Below are positions 35,898 through 46,740 of a DNA stretch of 64,000 bases, piece after piece. Made by a program: the position numbers and the translations under genes. Source of the stretch: Excoecaria cochinchinensis (Eukaryota > Streptophyta > Magnoliopsida > Malpighiales > Euphorbiaceae); NCBI GenBank assembly GCA_947683425.1, contig CANTUQ010000037.1, positions 1,674,001-1,738,000 of the forward strand, given 5' to 3'. The notes beneath the pieces were generated by a model. It was not told the origin of the DNA, did not search any database, and saw only the letters and a list, made by a program, of their open reading frames with translations. The stretch's first letter is position 1, and each line of letters opens with the position of its first letter.

Positions 35898-37947
35898 ATG
35901 TTTAAGCGAAAGAAGAGTAAAACGATTCCTCCACATCTCAGGGTGCATGATGGAGGTGACAGTATTGGTGATGGAGTATCCCCATCGCCTGGTTTCAATG
36001 ACTGCACTCAGGCTGATGCATCACCGACCATCCCTACTGTTGCACCATCTACCACTCCCTCTACTGAATCGACTCCTATGGCACACACCGAATCTATGCC
36101 AACTTAGGTATCAAGAACAGATGCAGCGGAACAACCTATGCCTGGCTCAGTTGGAGTTGATGGAAGAATCTATATCACCATTAGAGCTGGGGAGTAAGTG
36201 ATTAATATTTAATTTTGTATTGATTTTAATGATAGTTGTTAATTTTATTAACTTTATTAGGATTGTTGTATAATAGTTTGAATCCTTCAGGAAAGTGTTC
36301 ACGCAACATGACAACCATGTTTAAGAACATAATTGAATATGATGGTTATGTCTGGAAGAAAGTGTCACAAGAAACAAAAAAAATTTATTCTGAATTCAAG
36401 GTAATAAATTATGATAACATTTATTACAGCTCAAATTATAGTTTACACTTACTTATAATTTATTTTTTGTTCATTCTCATAAGAAACAATTTTACTGGGA
36501 TTCGGAGTTTGACGACATCATGTATGATGCATGGGAGAGTCGTGCTCGAGCACGTTACAAGGACTTAGTGTGCTTGCTACACACTGGTGGAGTACGACCT
36601 CGTTACATGACCGAAGATACATGGGCACACTGGGAATAGTATTGGACGATGCCTGAGGCCCTTTACATTTCAGACCGAAATACTAATAATAGACGGGGAG
36701 GACCTGAGGGAGTCAGTTCATGCTTGCATACTGGAGGATCAATGTCCCATCGGGAACATGCAGATAAACTTGTAAGTATTACAAAATACTACTGTTATTA
36801 CTATAATTAATGTTATTAATATTTAAAATTTATCTCATTAACATAGAGGAGGATGGAAATGTTAATTGTGTGAGGAGTTTGCATTGTTGTTGGATGTTGG
36901 ATGCAAGCATAACAATGAATTTGAATTATTTTTCTGTCTTTTTGTACAGGAGATATGGTTAAAATATAGGGAAAATTCTGTCGAAATTTTAGTAAAAACT
37001 TGTATGAATACTCAATAGATTATAGTTCACCTATAATTCTTTTTATGTTTGAGGAAGGATCGATGGATATTACTATAATTTACTGTTATTACTGTGATTA
37101 ATGTTATTATTGTTTAAGATTTATCTCATTAACATAGACGAGGATGGGAATGTTAATTGTGTGAGGAGTTTGCATTGTTGTTGGATGTTGGATGTAATCA
37201 TAACAATAAATTTGAAGTGTTTTTCTGTTTTTGTGTACAGGAGGTATGGTTAAAATATAGGGGAAGTTATGCCGAAATTTTAGTAAAAACTTGTACGAAT
37301 ACTCAATAAATTATAGTACACCTATAATTCTTTTTATGTTTGCAAGAAGTATCGATGGGTAGACCGCCTACCTATGGTGAGGTCTTTTTACACACCCACA
37401 CCAAAAATCATGATGGTCAAACGTTCGTCAATTGTCGGTCAAGGGTTTTACATGTATGTGAAAAGTATTATAATTTACAAATATTTAATATTAGTTATTA
37501 TTAATCGTTGCTTATTATAAAACATTTGTTTTACGACAGGAACAAGTTCAAGACACAATTCAGCAACGTTCATAGAATTCAGATAATGTTGATGCGAATC
37601 AGATTTATTATGAAGTGGCTTGTGGTAGAGACCAGCGAGGACGGGTATTTGGCTTAGGTTCTTTGGCCAGGTCCTATCCCTCGCATTCCTCAAGCTCAAG
37701 TACAGCCGCATCTAACAGATGGTCTGCCTCCAAGGAAGTACATGAACTTCGGAATACAGTTAGTGAGCTGAGATCTGAATTGCAAGATTCAGAAGCTCGG
37801 TGGCAAGATTCAAAAGCTCGGTGGCAAGAATCTCTTGACTTCATATTTGAGCTACACAATGAGATGGCGAATTTGAAAGGTATGGTCGCCTCATCTTCAC
37901 AGCAGTCTGATCGTACTCGTCAGCCACCGCCACTACCACCATCTTAG
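35898..37947 (+). pseudogene. CACTA second gene (Transposase_24-like, TNPA position)
   Basis: Accessory transposon protein, expected to bind subterminal repeats. Exon pieces: 35898-36104 (MFKRKKSKTIPPH, then a Ser/Thr/Pro-rich stretch); around 36290-36400 (KNIIEYDGYVWKKVSQETKK); 36485-36770 (FYWDSEFDDIMYDAWESRARARYKDL, with an internal stop at about 36639); 37345-37450 (RPPTYGEVFLHTHTKNHDG); and 37540-37947, with YYEVACGRDQRGRVFGLGS typical of plant Transposase_24 proteins, then a coiled coil with a duplicated QDSEARW/QDSKARW unit and a proline-rich end. Exact splice sites are not all clear. An intron-like stretch holds a 280-bp tandem duplication. Confidence 0.75.
36790..37350. repeat. Tandem duplication of about 280 bp inside the CACTA second gene
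   Basis: Two diverged copies, about 36790-37070 and 37075-37350. Shared blocks include TTTATCTCATTAACATAGA, GTTAATTGTGTGAGGAGTTT, TTTGTACAGGAG/GTGTACAGGAG and CACCTATAATTCTTTTTATG. Located between coding pieces, probably in an intron. Confidence 0.85.
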
Positions 37948-38144
37948 TTTAGGATTTTGAAACAAACATATATATGTAACTATTATGATCTTGCTAAATG
38001 ATTATTAACTTTAAGATTAGTACAATTATTATATTCAATTAGTATTCAATATTAAAATTTAGATATTATCTTCATTTTCATTATTTTGCAATTAATATTA
38101 CAGGTTAAATAACTAATTAAAAAATTAATTTTAAAATTTTTATT

Positions 38145-38432
38145 AAATTTCCCGACGAAAATTACATTTTCGTCGGGAAATTTCCCGAAATATAATTTTC
38201 GTCTGGAATTTTTCCAACGGAAAATCCATTTCCATTTTGAATTCAATTTCCGTCAGGAATTTTCCCGACGGAAATGGATTTTTCGTCGGGAAAATTTTCG
38301 ACTGAAATATTTCCGTTGGGAATAATTCCCTACGATTACTATACCGGCGAAAATTTTTTCCGTCGGCAAATTAGTTTCCCGATGGAAATTGCTTATTTTT
38401 TCTTCGGGAATTTTTGTCAGAAAATCGTTAAT
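38145..38432. repeat. Right subterminal repeats of the CACTA element
   Basis: Repeated TTCCCGACGGAAAT / ATTTTCGTCGGGAA motifs in both orientations. They share the CGACGGAA core with the left end but not the flanking bases (TTAGCGACGG on the left). Confidence 0.85.
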
Positions 38433-38443
38433 TTCTTGTAGTG

Positions 38444-39860
38444 AAATAAAGTCACCATACAATTCGATTCAGTTATAGTAAAAAAATCAACAATTTAGTT
38501 CGATTCTGAATTTTTTCGGTACTTCAATTCGATTCATAAATATTCAGATCCGTGTACATCACAGTCCCAAAGTATACAATCCCTATTCTAATATGCAACA
38601 CCAATACAAGCATTTAATACAAGTGTACACTTACTCATATTTAGACCATTGGTATATATTGTTATCCAACACATGATAGCAAGAAGTAATTTTTTATATA
38701 ATTTAGATACCAGAAGCTTAAACTTGTGCTTGATAAAGAACACATTATGACTAATAAAAAATTGATTTGTCCTTTGTTTAAATCTCAATCAATAAAGAAG
38801 CAAAACTGCTAATTTAGTGAGAAGTTGTGCTATAGAGCTAATGGATATGAGAAAGATTAAACTTTTCTTGATTATCAGCAATCAATAAAGATAAAAAGGA
38901 AAAAAAATCTGTAGCAGTAATGTTTCGTATTTTAGACTGAAAACAAGAGTTACTATGCTGAAATTTGTAATATAAAGAGAAATGGGAGAAAATGAGAGAA
39001 GTAGTGAGGTAAAAGCCAATTAGTTAATCACGGTACTTAAGCAAACTATAATTAATGAGAGATCAGCTATTTTATTTTCTATTATCAAAAAATAAACTTT
39101 ATTTTTATTCTTTGGATTGATAATCTGTATACAAATTCTGTAGTTAAATGGCCTTATACTTTCGTCATTTTTCTCCATTTCTCCTCTCTTCCTTACTTCC
39201 TCTCTGAAACTCCTCATCTCTCTATTTTTCCACCAAGAAAATGAAAACAGATTTGATATAATGATACTGATAAAAGAGTTGTCAAAGAGGGGAACCACCA
39301 CTTGATTTACTAGCATTTAAAATCTCAACAATTGGAGATCTTAATTCCTTGGGATTAATTTTCATCATTTCCCTAAAAACCAAAAAGCTCATATGCAGCA
39401 CATGTGCATAAAGACTGCGAAACCTAATAAAGCATATGATAACATATCTAAATTTGGGGTTTCAATTGCCGTTGCGGAAGTCAGTCTAAGCATCGTTGGC
39501 TACGTTTAGACTCAAAACAAAAGGAATATTCAAGACTCAAAACATTTTGCTGGAAAATATCATTTCTAGCTAACCACAAACAGTTAGCTGAGGTGATGAC
39601 ATGATATGACGGTTGCACCATAAACTTGTCTAGAATAGTTATTGTCACCAGAAAAAAGTCGCGGTGTTGCAAATGGAAGAGGCAATAGTTAGGGGCAGCG
39701 CTCAAGAAAAAAGTTTTATTTAAAGGCCAAAAAAATGAGATAAATTTTGTTTGAGGTTGCGCATTGCGCGACTTTGCTACTCAAAAATGAAAGTAGTGTA
39801 TGACAGGCGCCGAATACTGTTTAGTATCCGGTTTGTTTTTGAAATTCCACTTTCAGGACC
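38444..39860. other. hAT-like remnant and AT-rich DNA without recognisable gene
   Basis: 38447-38560 continues the repeat interrupted by the CACTA element and ends near CCGTGTACATCACA, similar to the reversed end of the 25689 element. 38561-39860 is AT-rich with no feature I can support. A 36-codon open frame on the - strand (39392-39282) is too short to call. Confidence 0.5.
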
Positions 39861-39955
39861 GAGATTCATTTAACTGAGATTTTTTTTTTTGATAAAAAAT
39901 TAGCTTCATTAAGAAGAATCAGAAAACAAAGCATGACTAATACAAGTTGGGGGAG

Positions 39956-42900
39956 TTAAATCTCAAATAACAAGACCTTAAAAAGAATAAGAACAAGCGC
40001 AAGATTATGCGCAGCCATATTCGCAGATCTTTTGACATATTCAAAACGGATATTTGAAGAAAATTCACTCAATCGCTTACAGTCATAAATAATATTATCA
40101 AAGTCAGAACAGGTGTAAGATTTAGTCTCCAAAGCAGCAAGAGTAATCTGGGAATCTGTCTCAACAATTGCCTTCGAGTAAATAGACGACTTCAACCAGC
40201 TGAGGGCTTCTCTAATCGCCATAGCTTTAGCATGAGTAGGATCCATAATGCCAGCTATATAAATACTTCCAGCAGCTATAAAATTATGGAGATGGTTATG
40301 GATCACAAAAGCCAAACCTGCAGATTGAAGATTCGAGAAAATTGCAGCATCTGTATTTATCTTAACCCATCCCTTAGGGGGAGGAGACCACAGAGGGGGT
40401 AAAGGAATAGATCTGGGCATATCTTCAATATCTGGTTTTCTAGCCATCTGCCAGTCCCGAAGAAAAGAAGAAGCAACATGCAAAATAGAGCTAGATAAAA
40501 AACTTTTGCCCTACCAAATCAACTCATTCCTAGCTTTCCAAATAGCCCAGTAAATAGTAATAACTAAACCAAATTTATCAGCATTAAAGCAGCTAGAGAT
40601 AAGCTGAACCCAAGATTGAAAATCAGAGACATTACCCCTCACAAACCCTAAAGAAGATCTATTCCAAACCTCTCTAACAAAAGTGCAGTCCACCAAAATA
40701 TGGAAAATAGACTCATCAACAAGGCCACACAGAGGACAAATTTGGTTCACATCCACGCCTTTCAAAGTCAGAATTGACCGGACAGGAAGACAAGCAATTA
40801 TAGCTCTCCAAAAGAAATGTTTAATTTTAGAAGGGATAAGCAAGTTCCAGAAATTCTTCCAGAATAAGTGGGAAAACAAAGACAGAGAAAGAGGACCAAC
40901 AACATTATTGTAAATATACCTGTAGGCTGATTTAACTGAATAGATTCCACTATTTTCTAATCCCCATTGCCAAATATCTTCTTTTTTGAACCATCCAAGA
41001 GGAATACTGTAGATAAGTTGACTATCTCTCTCATTAAAAATGGATGAAATTAACGGGACATTCCAGCTACAAGAGTTACTGCATATAAGATCTTGGACCT
41101 TTAGATTATCCCATGAAGCATCAAGTTGAAAGGAGATATATGGATTAACTGTATCCGGTAACCAAGGATCAATCTTCACATTGATTCTGCCACCATTCCC
41201 CACCCTCCACCTACAACCACCTAGAACAACATCTCTAGCCGCAAGAATACTATGCCAAGTGAAGCTCGGATTAGGACCTAAAGACGCTTGCTGGAAGGAA
41301 CAATGAGGAAAGTATCTCGCCTTAAGAACTTGAGACATAAGAGAAGAACCATCCGACAATAATCTCCACGCCTGCTTACCCAACATAGCTAGATTAAATT
41401 CCCTGAAAGCTTGAAATCCTTAACCCCCAAGAAATTTTGGTCGGCAAAGCTTATCCCACGATAACCAAGTAATACCACTTTGATGCCTCTAGTTCGTGCC
41501 CCACCAAAAGGAGTTAAGCATACGCTCAATCTTCTGACACAAGCCCACCAGTAGCAGGAAGACACTCATGGTATAAGTAGGGAGTGATTGAACCACTGAT
41601 TTGATGATAGTTTCTTTACCTACTCTCGATAAAAAGGAATGATTCCATCTATTAACACGATTCTAGATCTTGTGCTCCAAATAAGTGAAGATATCCCTTT
41701 TCTTCCTACCCACCAAAGAGGGCAACCCGAGATAATCTTCATAGGAGGCAAAGGGATCAATGGATAAAATAGCATAGACCTGCTGTCTACAGCTAGAAGG
41801 GGTGTTAGAACTAAACTTCAGAGAGGACTTTTGGAAATTGATCATTTGGCCTGAATCAGCTGCATACACATCCAAAATATGCTTGACATTTTGAGCTTCC
41901 ACCAAATTAGCCTTGAAAAAAATGAAGCTGTCATCCGCAAAGAATAAGTGAGAAATGGGAGGAGCTCTCCTAGAAACCTTACACCCATGAATTCTACCCT
42001 GAGCTTCATTCTGATTAAGAAGAGCAAAAAATCCTTCAGCACAAAGAATAAATAAGTAGGGGGATAGGGGATCTCCCTGTCTTAAACCCCTACTAGGCAC
42101 TATAGGACCCAATAATTTGTCAGAGCAGGACATATAGTAACAAACAGATTCCACACACATCATAATCAATTTGATCCAATGCTGATTGAAACCCATTTTT
42201 AACAGTACAGCTTTTAAAAAATGCCACTCTAATCGGTCATAAGCTTTACTCATGTCAAGCTTAAGAGCGGAAATACCTTCTTTCCCCTGGGTTTTCCTTT
42301 TCAAAAGATGCATCACCTCAAAAGCCAAGAAAATTATCAGAGATAAGACGATTCGGGACAAAAGCACTTTGATTCATTGAAACCAAAGAAGGTAAAATAG
42401 ATTTCAGCCTTAAAGATAACATCTTAGCTATAATTTTGTAAAGTACACTGCAAAGGGTTATAGGGCGGAGATTAGCCATAGTTTCAACTTCTTGCTTTTT
42501 AGGAATTAGCACGATGGCAGTTTTATTCAACTCATCAGGCATTTGACAACTTCTAATTATATTAAGGCATTCTAAGGAGATGTCCTTATCGATAATAGAC
42601 CAGCATTATTGATAAAAAGCTGCATTCATTCCATCTAAGCCATGAGTCTTATCTGGGTGCAAGCTAAAAAGAGCCTTCTTCACGTCATCCTCACAGAACT
42701 CTTGTTGGAGCAAAGCATTCTGGTCTCCAGAAACACAAGATTTAATACCTTCTATAGTGATACCCGTAGACTGATTGGTAGCGGTAAACATGCTCTGAAA
42801 ATAGTCTTCAATAACCTCTTCTAATCCATTATTCCAATAGCAATGCCGACCAGTAGGATCTTTAAGCATAGAAGTTTGATTTTTCCTCTTTCTTTTCGAA

Positions 42901-43975
42901 GCCACAGTGTGGAAATATTTGGAGTTGCTATCTCCCTCTTTGAGCCAAATCAGTTTAGCCCTCTGACGCCAATAAATTTCTTGCTGTCGAAGAGTATCAA
43001 CATACTGTTTTTAAATTTCTTCAAACTCCACAATATCATAGAAAGAAGATCTCAGTCTAAAATGCTTCAATTTGAGTCTAATAGCAGCCAGCTTATCCTT
43101 AAAGTTACCTGTAATATCCCTACCCCAAACTTCAAGAGCCTCACTGTATTTCTTGATTTTGACCGCAAGAGGAAGTAAATGATTGGAATCCCAAGAATTA
43201 CGAACTACCTCTAATAATTTCAACTCCCTCAGCCACGCATTCTCAAACTTAAACCTTTTGGGTACACGACGGGGAGAATGAGGAAAGGGATCAAGCAAAA
43301 TTGGCATATGGTCAGAGGAAGAAATCTCCAGGTTCTGGACCTTAAAAAGGGGAAAGAAATCCATTTACTATTAGCCAAGACCCGATCCAACCGCTCTTCA
43401 AGCCAACCATTCTCATTATTACCCCGAACCCAAGTGAACTGATAACCATTCATTCCAAGATCAATCAATCTTGAATCAATAACAGCTGTTCTAAAACCTT
43501 CTATAAGTTGATTTGGTTGACAGCATCCACCTCTTTTTTCTTTTCGATCTAAAATATCGTTGAAGTCTCCCAAAACACACCATGGTAAATTAACCTTTCC
43601 AGAGAGAGACCTAAGTAAATTCCATGAGTTTAGACGAAGGGATCTATTGGGCTCTCCATAAAACCCAATAAGTCTCCAATGATTCTGGCCCGAAATTTCC
43701 ACTTGGACATCAATATGGTTCTTAGAATAACCAATGAGCCGGACCTCATTTTGATTTTTCCAAAAAAGAGCCAAGCCCCCACTGTGACCTATAGGATCCA
43801 CACAAAATAAACCAGCATAACCCAAATTCAATTTTATTTTCTCAAGTTTATCTCTACTACAAATAGTTTTAGAAAGAAAAATAAAGTTGGGCCTTTTCAT
43901 AACAATAAGGTCCTTAAGAACCCGAATTGCCTGTGGGTTGCCCATCCCACGGCAATTCCAGCTAAGATAACTCAT
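39956..43975 (-). pseudogene. LINE ORF2: endonuclease, reverse transcriptase, zinc finger, RNase H (broken)
   Basis: Replication enzyme of the LINE; nicks target DNA and copies the RNA at the nick. Starts at 43975 (MSYLSWNCRGMGNPQA). APE-type endonuclease to about 43280, with WNCRG near the start and the catalytic SDHMPIL near 43310. RT at 42905-41663: GLDGMNAAFY, LRPITLCSVLYKIIAK, LDMSKAYDRLEW, RQGDPLSPYLF and the catalytic FADD at about 41935. C-terminal zinc-binding RVT domain near 40790 (CPLCGLVDESIFHIL), then RNase H at 40380-39990 (KINTDAAIF, VETDSQI). The ATG overlaps the ORF1 stop as ATGA. Frameshifts and stops near 43230-43010, 42600, 42320, 41660-41390 and 40500 inactivate it. Confidence 0.93.
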
Positions 43976-45162
43976 GATGATAGGCGAGCCTGATCCACAG
44001 GTCCCACCTCTAATTCATTTTTTGAGTCCAATTCTGCAGAGCTAGCTGGGCTGAACTCAGGCCCATTACAATCAGTTATATTAACTTGCTCCTTGTCTCT
44101 ACGACGCCGTTTAGCTTCAATAATAACCACCCCATCCTTAACTTGTTCATCAGCAGCATTTCCTGCCTCTCCATCATTATCGCAAGCCATAACATCCTTT
44201 CCTTTGTTGTTACCTTCCATTTCAGCAGCAAAATTAACTCCTTGATTTCTGTCACTCTCCCCTAAATCGCGTTCTCCATTACTTCCTTGAATCACGGCAT
44301 ACTCAGATCTGGAATCAACCACCATGGCCTCACCATAGTTCTGGTTCGACATTGGTTGTCCTTGCTTATTGGGTGGGGCTTCACGCATCCAACGTTCTCC
44401 AAAGTTGGAAAAAGATCTTCTAGTATTAGCTCGGATGGATTCATCAAATTGTCGAACTAATTTATTCCCATTATTTCGATACAGCTCAGGACATTGCTTC
44501 TCGTTGTGGCCAATCATCCTGCATAGAAAACAAATAGAAGGAAGCCTTTCATATTTAAAAACAATCTTAATCCACACCCCTCCCGCCTTCTTGATTTTCA
44601 TCTCATGTTTGAGAGGTTTGGTGATGTCAAGAGCAACACGAATTCTCATATAATTCCTCAAAGTTCCTTCAAAATTCCTCGGATCTGCTTAGATGTATTC
44701 ACCAATATATTTGCCAATACTTTGCACCACCATGACTGACATAAAACCCACTGGAAGATTATGAACCTGAACCCATATACTCATCAGGTTAAGGGAAATA
44801 CTATCCAATTGTTCACCCACTTGAACGCGATGCACAAGGAGAAGCTGATTATCAAAAGTCCATGGACCCCCATCAACAACATGTTGAACATCTAACTCAT
44901 GAAAAAACTGAAAAATAAAACAATTAGAATCAATTTCCTTAATAAAAATGCCCATACCAGGTCTCCATAAGGCAGCCAATGTTTGCTTCATTGCATGAAC
45001 ATTTATCACTTTGGTGGTGAGGAACTGGCCTACTAAACTCCACCGTAAATCAATACCCTCAGTTTCTATGACATCGTCATCAAAAATCAATCCTTCCTCA
45101 TTAACAGACAGTGTAGCACATTACTAATTAAGTGCCTCCACATAATCTTGATTACTCGCCAT
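43972..45162 (-). pseudogene. LINE ORF1 (DUF4283 / zinc-knuckle RNA-binding protein)
   Basis: RNA-chaperone-like protein that packages the LINE RNA. Starts at 45162 (MASNQDYVEALN), with two stops soon after. DUF4283-type domain at about 45090-44690 (WRPGMGIFIKEIDSN, FFHELDVQHVVDGGPWTF). The CCHC-type knuckle region follows at about 44560-44490 (CFLCRMIGHNEKQC). The C-terminus is acidic and low in structure, with KRRRRDKEQ as a possible nuclear signal. In-frame TAA at 44689-44691 after GEYI. The final TGA overlaps the ORF2 start. Inactive because of the three stops. Confidence 0.88.
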
Positions 45163-45299
45163 AAAAACAAAAGGGAGAAAAAGAGTAAAGCGAAAAAAAG
45201 AGACTTGCTACGAAACAAGACACAAAACTTCTGTCATGAAGACTGAGATTCATTTAAATAAATTGTAAATTAAATAATAAATATATAGTAATAAGATAA

Positions 45300-45324
45300 A
45301 ATAAATTAATAAATATAAGAATAA

Positions 45325-45393
<69 letters not shown>

Positions 45394-45520
45394 AGCAATA
45401 ATAATATAATAATGATGATTATAGTTATAATAATAGTAATATAATGATATAATAATAATAATAAAAATAATAATAATAACAACAACAACATCAATAATGA
45501 TAATAAATAATAACAACAAC

Positions 45521-45570
<50 letters not shown>

Positions 45571-45600
45571 GCACATTAATATGAATAATAATAATAATTT
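45300..45600. repeat. (AAT)n / (AAC)n microsatellite
   Basis: Long imperfect ATA/TAA triplet tract with AAC patches (45300-45390, 45480-45570 strongest). The long open frames it produces are artefacts. It is the left host flank of element C, which inserted at 45762. Confidence 0.9.
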
Positions 45601-45757
45601 GCTAAAAAATAATAAGATACTCAAACTAAATAAATTTAACATATTATTGTGAACAATATCACGTGAATAAAGAAAAAAATACAAAATGCAATAGATGTTA
45701 TTTAAGGGAATAATATGAAGAAAAGAGGAATTGAAATGCATGTAAAAAATGACATTG

Positions 45758-45762
45758 GCCAA
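45758..45762. other. Target-site duplication of element C, left copy (GCCAA)
   Basis: GCCAA before TGATGACAG; the same five bases follow the other LTR at 57445-57449. Confidence 0.9.
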
Positions 45763-46205
45763 TGATGACAGTTCCAAAATGATGGCGCTGGAAACTTGAA
45801 TCGATCACCTGAAATCAAAAAATTTCGGCGGGTTTTCGTTCTACGGTACTCCGACGGTCAAGTCAGTGATCTTGATAAAGTAAATAAATTGCAGAGATGT
45901 TTTCTTCCAGAGATCAAATGTACCTTACTTTCTCCTTTTTATAGCCCTTTATCTCCTTTATAATAGCTACTCTCTTGATGAGCCTTTATTGAGTAACGGC
46001 TGCCTTCATGATGGGTCTTTAATGAGCAACGACTACTTTAATAACGGAAGCCGAGCTACCCCAATTATCTGGACTGTCGAGAAACTGAGCTTATCTTGGT
46101 GGAGAGAATTCTAGACATTTTGGCAACCGAACTCAGAAGCATGTTTAACCCAAACTTCGATAGACGGGCAATAGCCGAACTAGCTAGACGATAACTCGGT
46201 TATCA
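45763..46205 (-). repeat. 3' LTR of element C
   Basis: 443 bp, TGATGACAG...GTTATCA on the + strand; matches 56972-57444. It has two units of a 33-base repeat (GATGAGCCTTTATTGAGTAA type) near 45978-46035, against three in the other LTR. Confidence 0.92.
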
Positions 46206-46250
46206 CAAGTCCCCTCCCGCCCCCCCCCCCCCCCCCCCCCCCCCCCGAGA
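46206..46250 (-). other. Polypurine tract of element C with a 27-base homopolymer
   Basis: Next to the 3' LTR; read on the - strand it is a run of 27 G (46220-46246) followed by CGGGAGGGGACTTG and the LTR. Expected place and purine content for plus-strand priming, but the G run is unusually long. Confidence 0.8.
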
Positions 46251-46478
46251 TATGAAATTTATGTCATTTGGATGACTGATCAACAATTCAAAAGGGTAAC
46301 CACCAAGCGCGTGAAGCGTGAGAGACAGAGAAGATAACGGCTCGTTCAAGGCAAAATGACAGCCAAGATGACTGCACGCCTTAAGTGTGACGCTTTTATA
46401 CCCGCGCTTACTTTAATAACGCCTAACACAGCCCTTCACCATTTGCCACCTGTCTTCCGCTCACTGGTTCACTTTGCC

Positions 46479-46488
46479 TATAAATAGC
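46479..46488 (+). promoter_or_regulatory. Candidate TATA box for the antisense ORF of element C
   Basis: CTATAAATAGC about 255 bases before the ATG at 46741, followed by a CT-rich leader. It suggests that the antisense ORF has its own promoter inside the element. Sequence-based prediction only. Confidence 0.45.
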
Positions 46489-46740
46489 ATTTCATCTTTA
46501 GGGATTTCGCTTCTCTTTCACGCCTTCAACTTCCTAATTTCTCTTGTTTATATTTTCTCCCTTTTTCATCGTTTCCACCTTCTCAGTTTCGACTTGCTTC
46601 TCTTTTTAGATCGATACTTTCAGATCTTGCTGCTCTTCGCTGGTGACCATCCTCAGGCATTTGCTTCCCCCAGACTTACTTTCGGAACCACCTTCCCAAA
46701 ATTTCCAGGTTTGTACTTCACTTCTCTTCTCTTCTCTATC

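Larger units (their letters stand above)
30284..38443 (+). mobile_element. CACTA (En/Spm-type) DNA transposon, decayed
   Basis: 8.16 kb from CACTACAAGAAA to the inverted TTTCTTGTAGTG, flanked by the 3-bp duplication AAA (30281-30283 and 38444-38446). Both termini carry dense subterminal repeats. Inside, on the + strand, are a TNP2 transposase gene (32065-35758) and a second gene of the Transposase_24 / TNPA-position type (35898-37947). Element length, termini and gene order are those of plant CACTA elements. Multiple stop codons make it non-autonomous. Confidence 0.95.
39880..45244 (-). mobile_element. LINE (non-LTR retrotransposon, plant L1/RNase H type)
   Basis: 5.4 kb on the - strand with two ORFs. 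The 3' end carries an A-tail (T run 39880-39890 on the + strand). The flanks share GAGATTCATTTAA (39861-39873 and 45245-45257), a 13-bp duplication as made by target-primed reverse transcription. Seven bases (39874-39880) separate the left duplication from the tail. The 5' end at 45244 makes the element essentially full length. Stops in both ORFs show it is inactive. Confidence 0.93.

Noticed and set aside
39282..39392. 36-codon frame on the - strand reading MSFLVFREMMKINPKELRSP
   Set aside because: It looks protein-like but is too short and isolated, with no family I recognise and no neighbouring exon.
45250..45777. Long open frame of Leu/Ile repeats on the - strand
   Set aside because: It is an (AAT)n microsatellite read as protein; no start context and no complexity.
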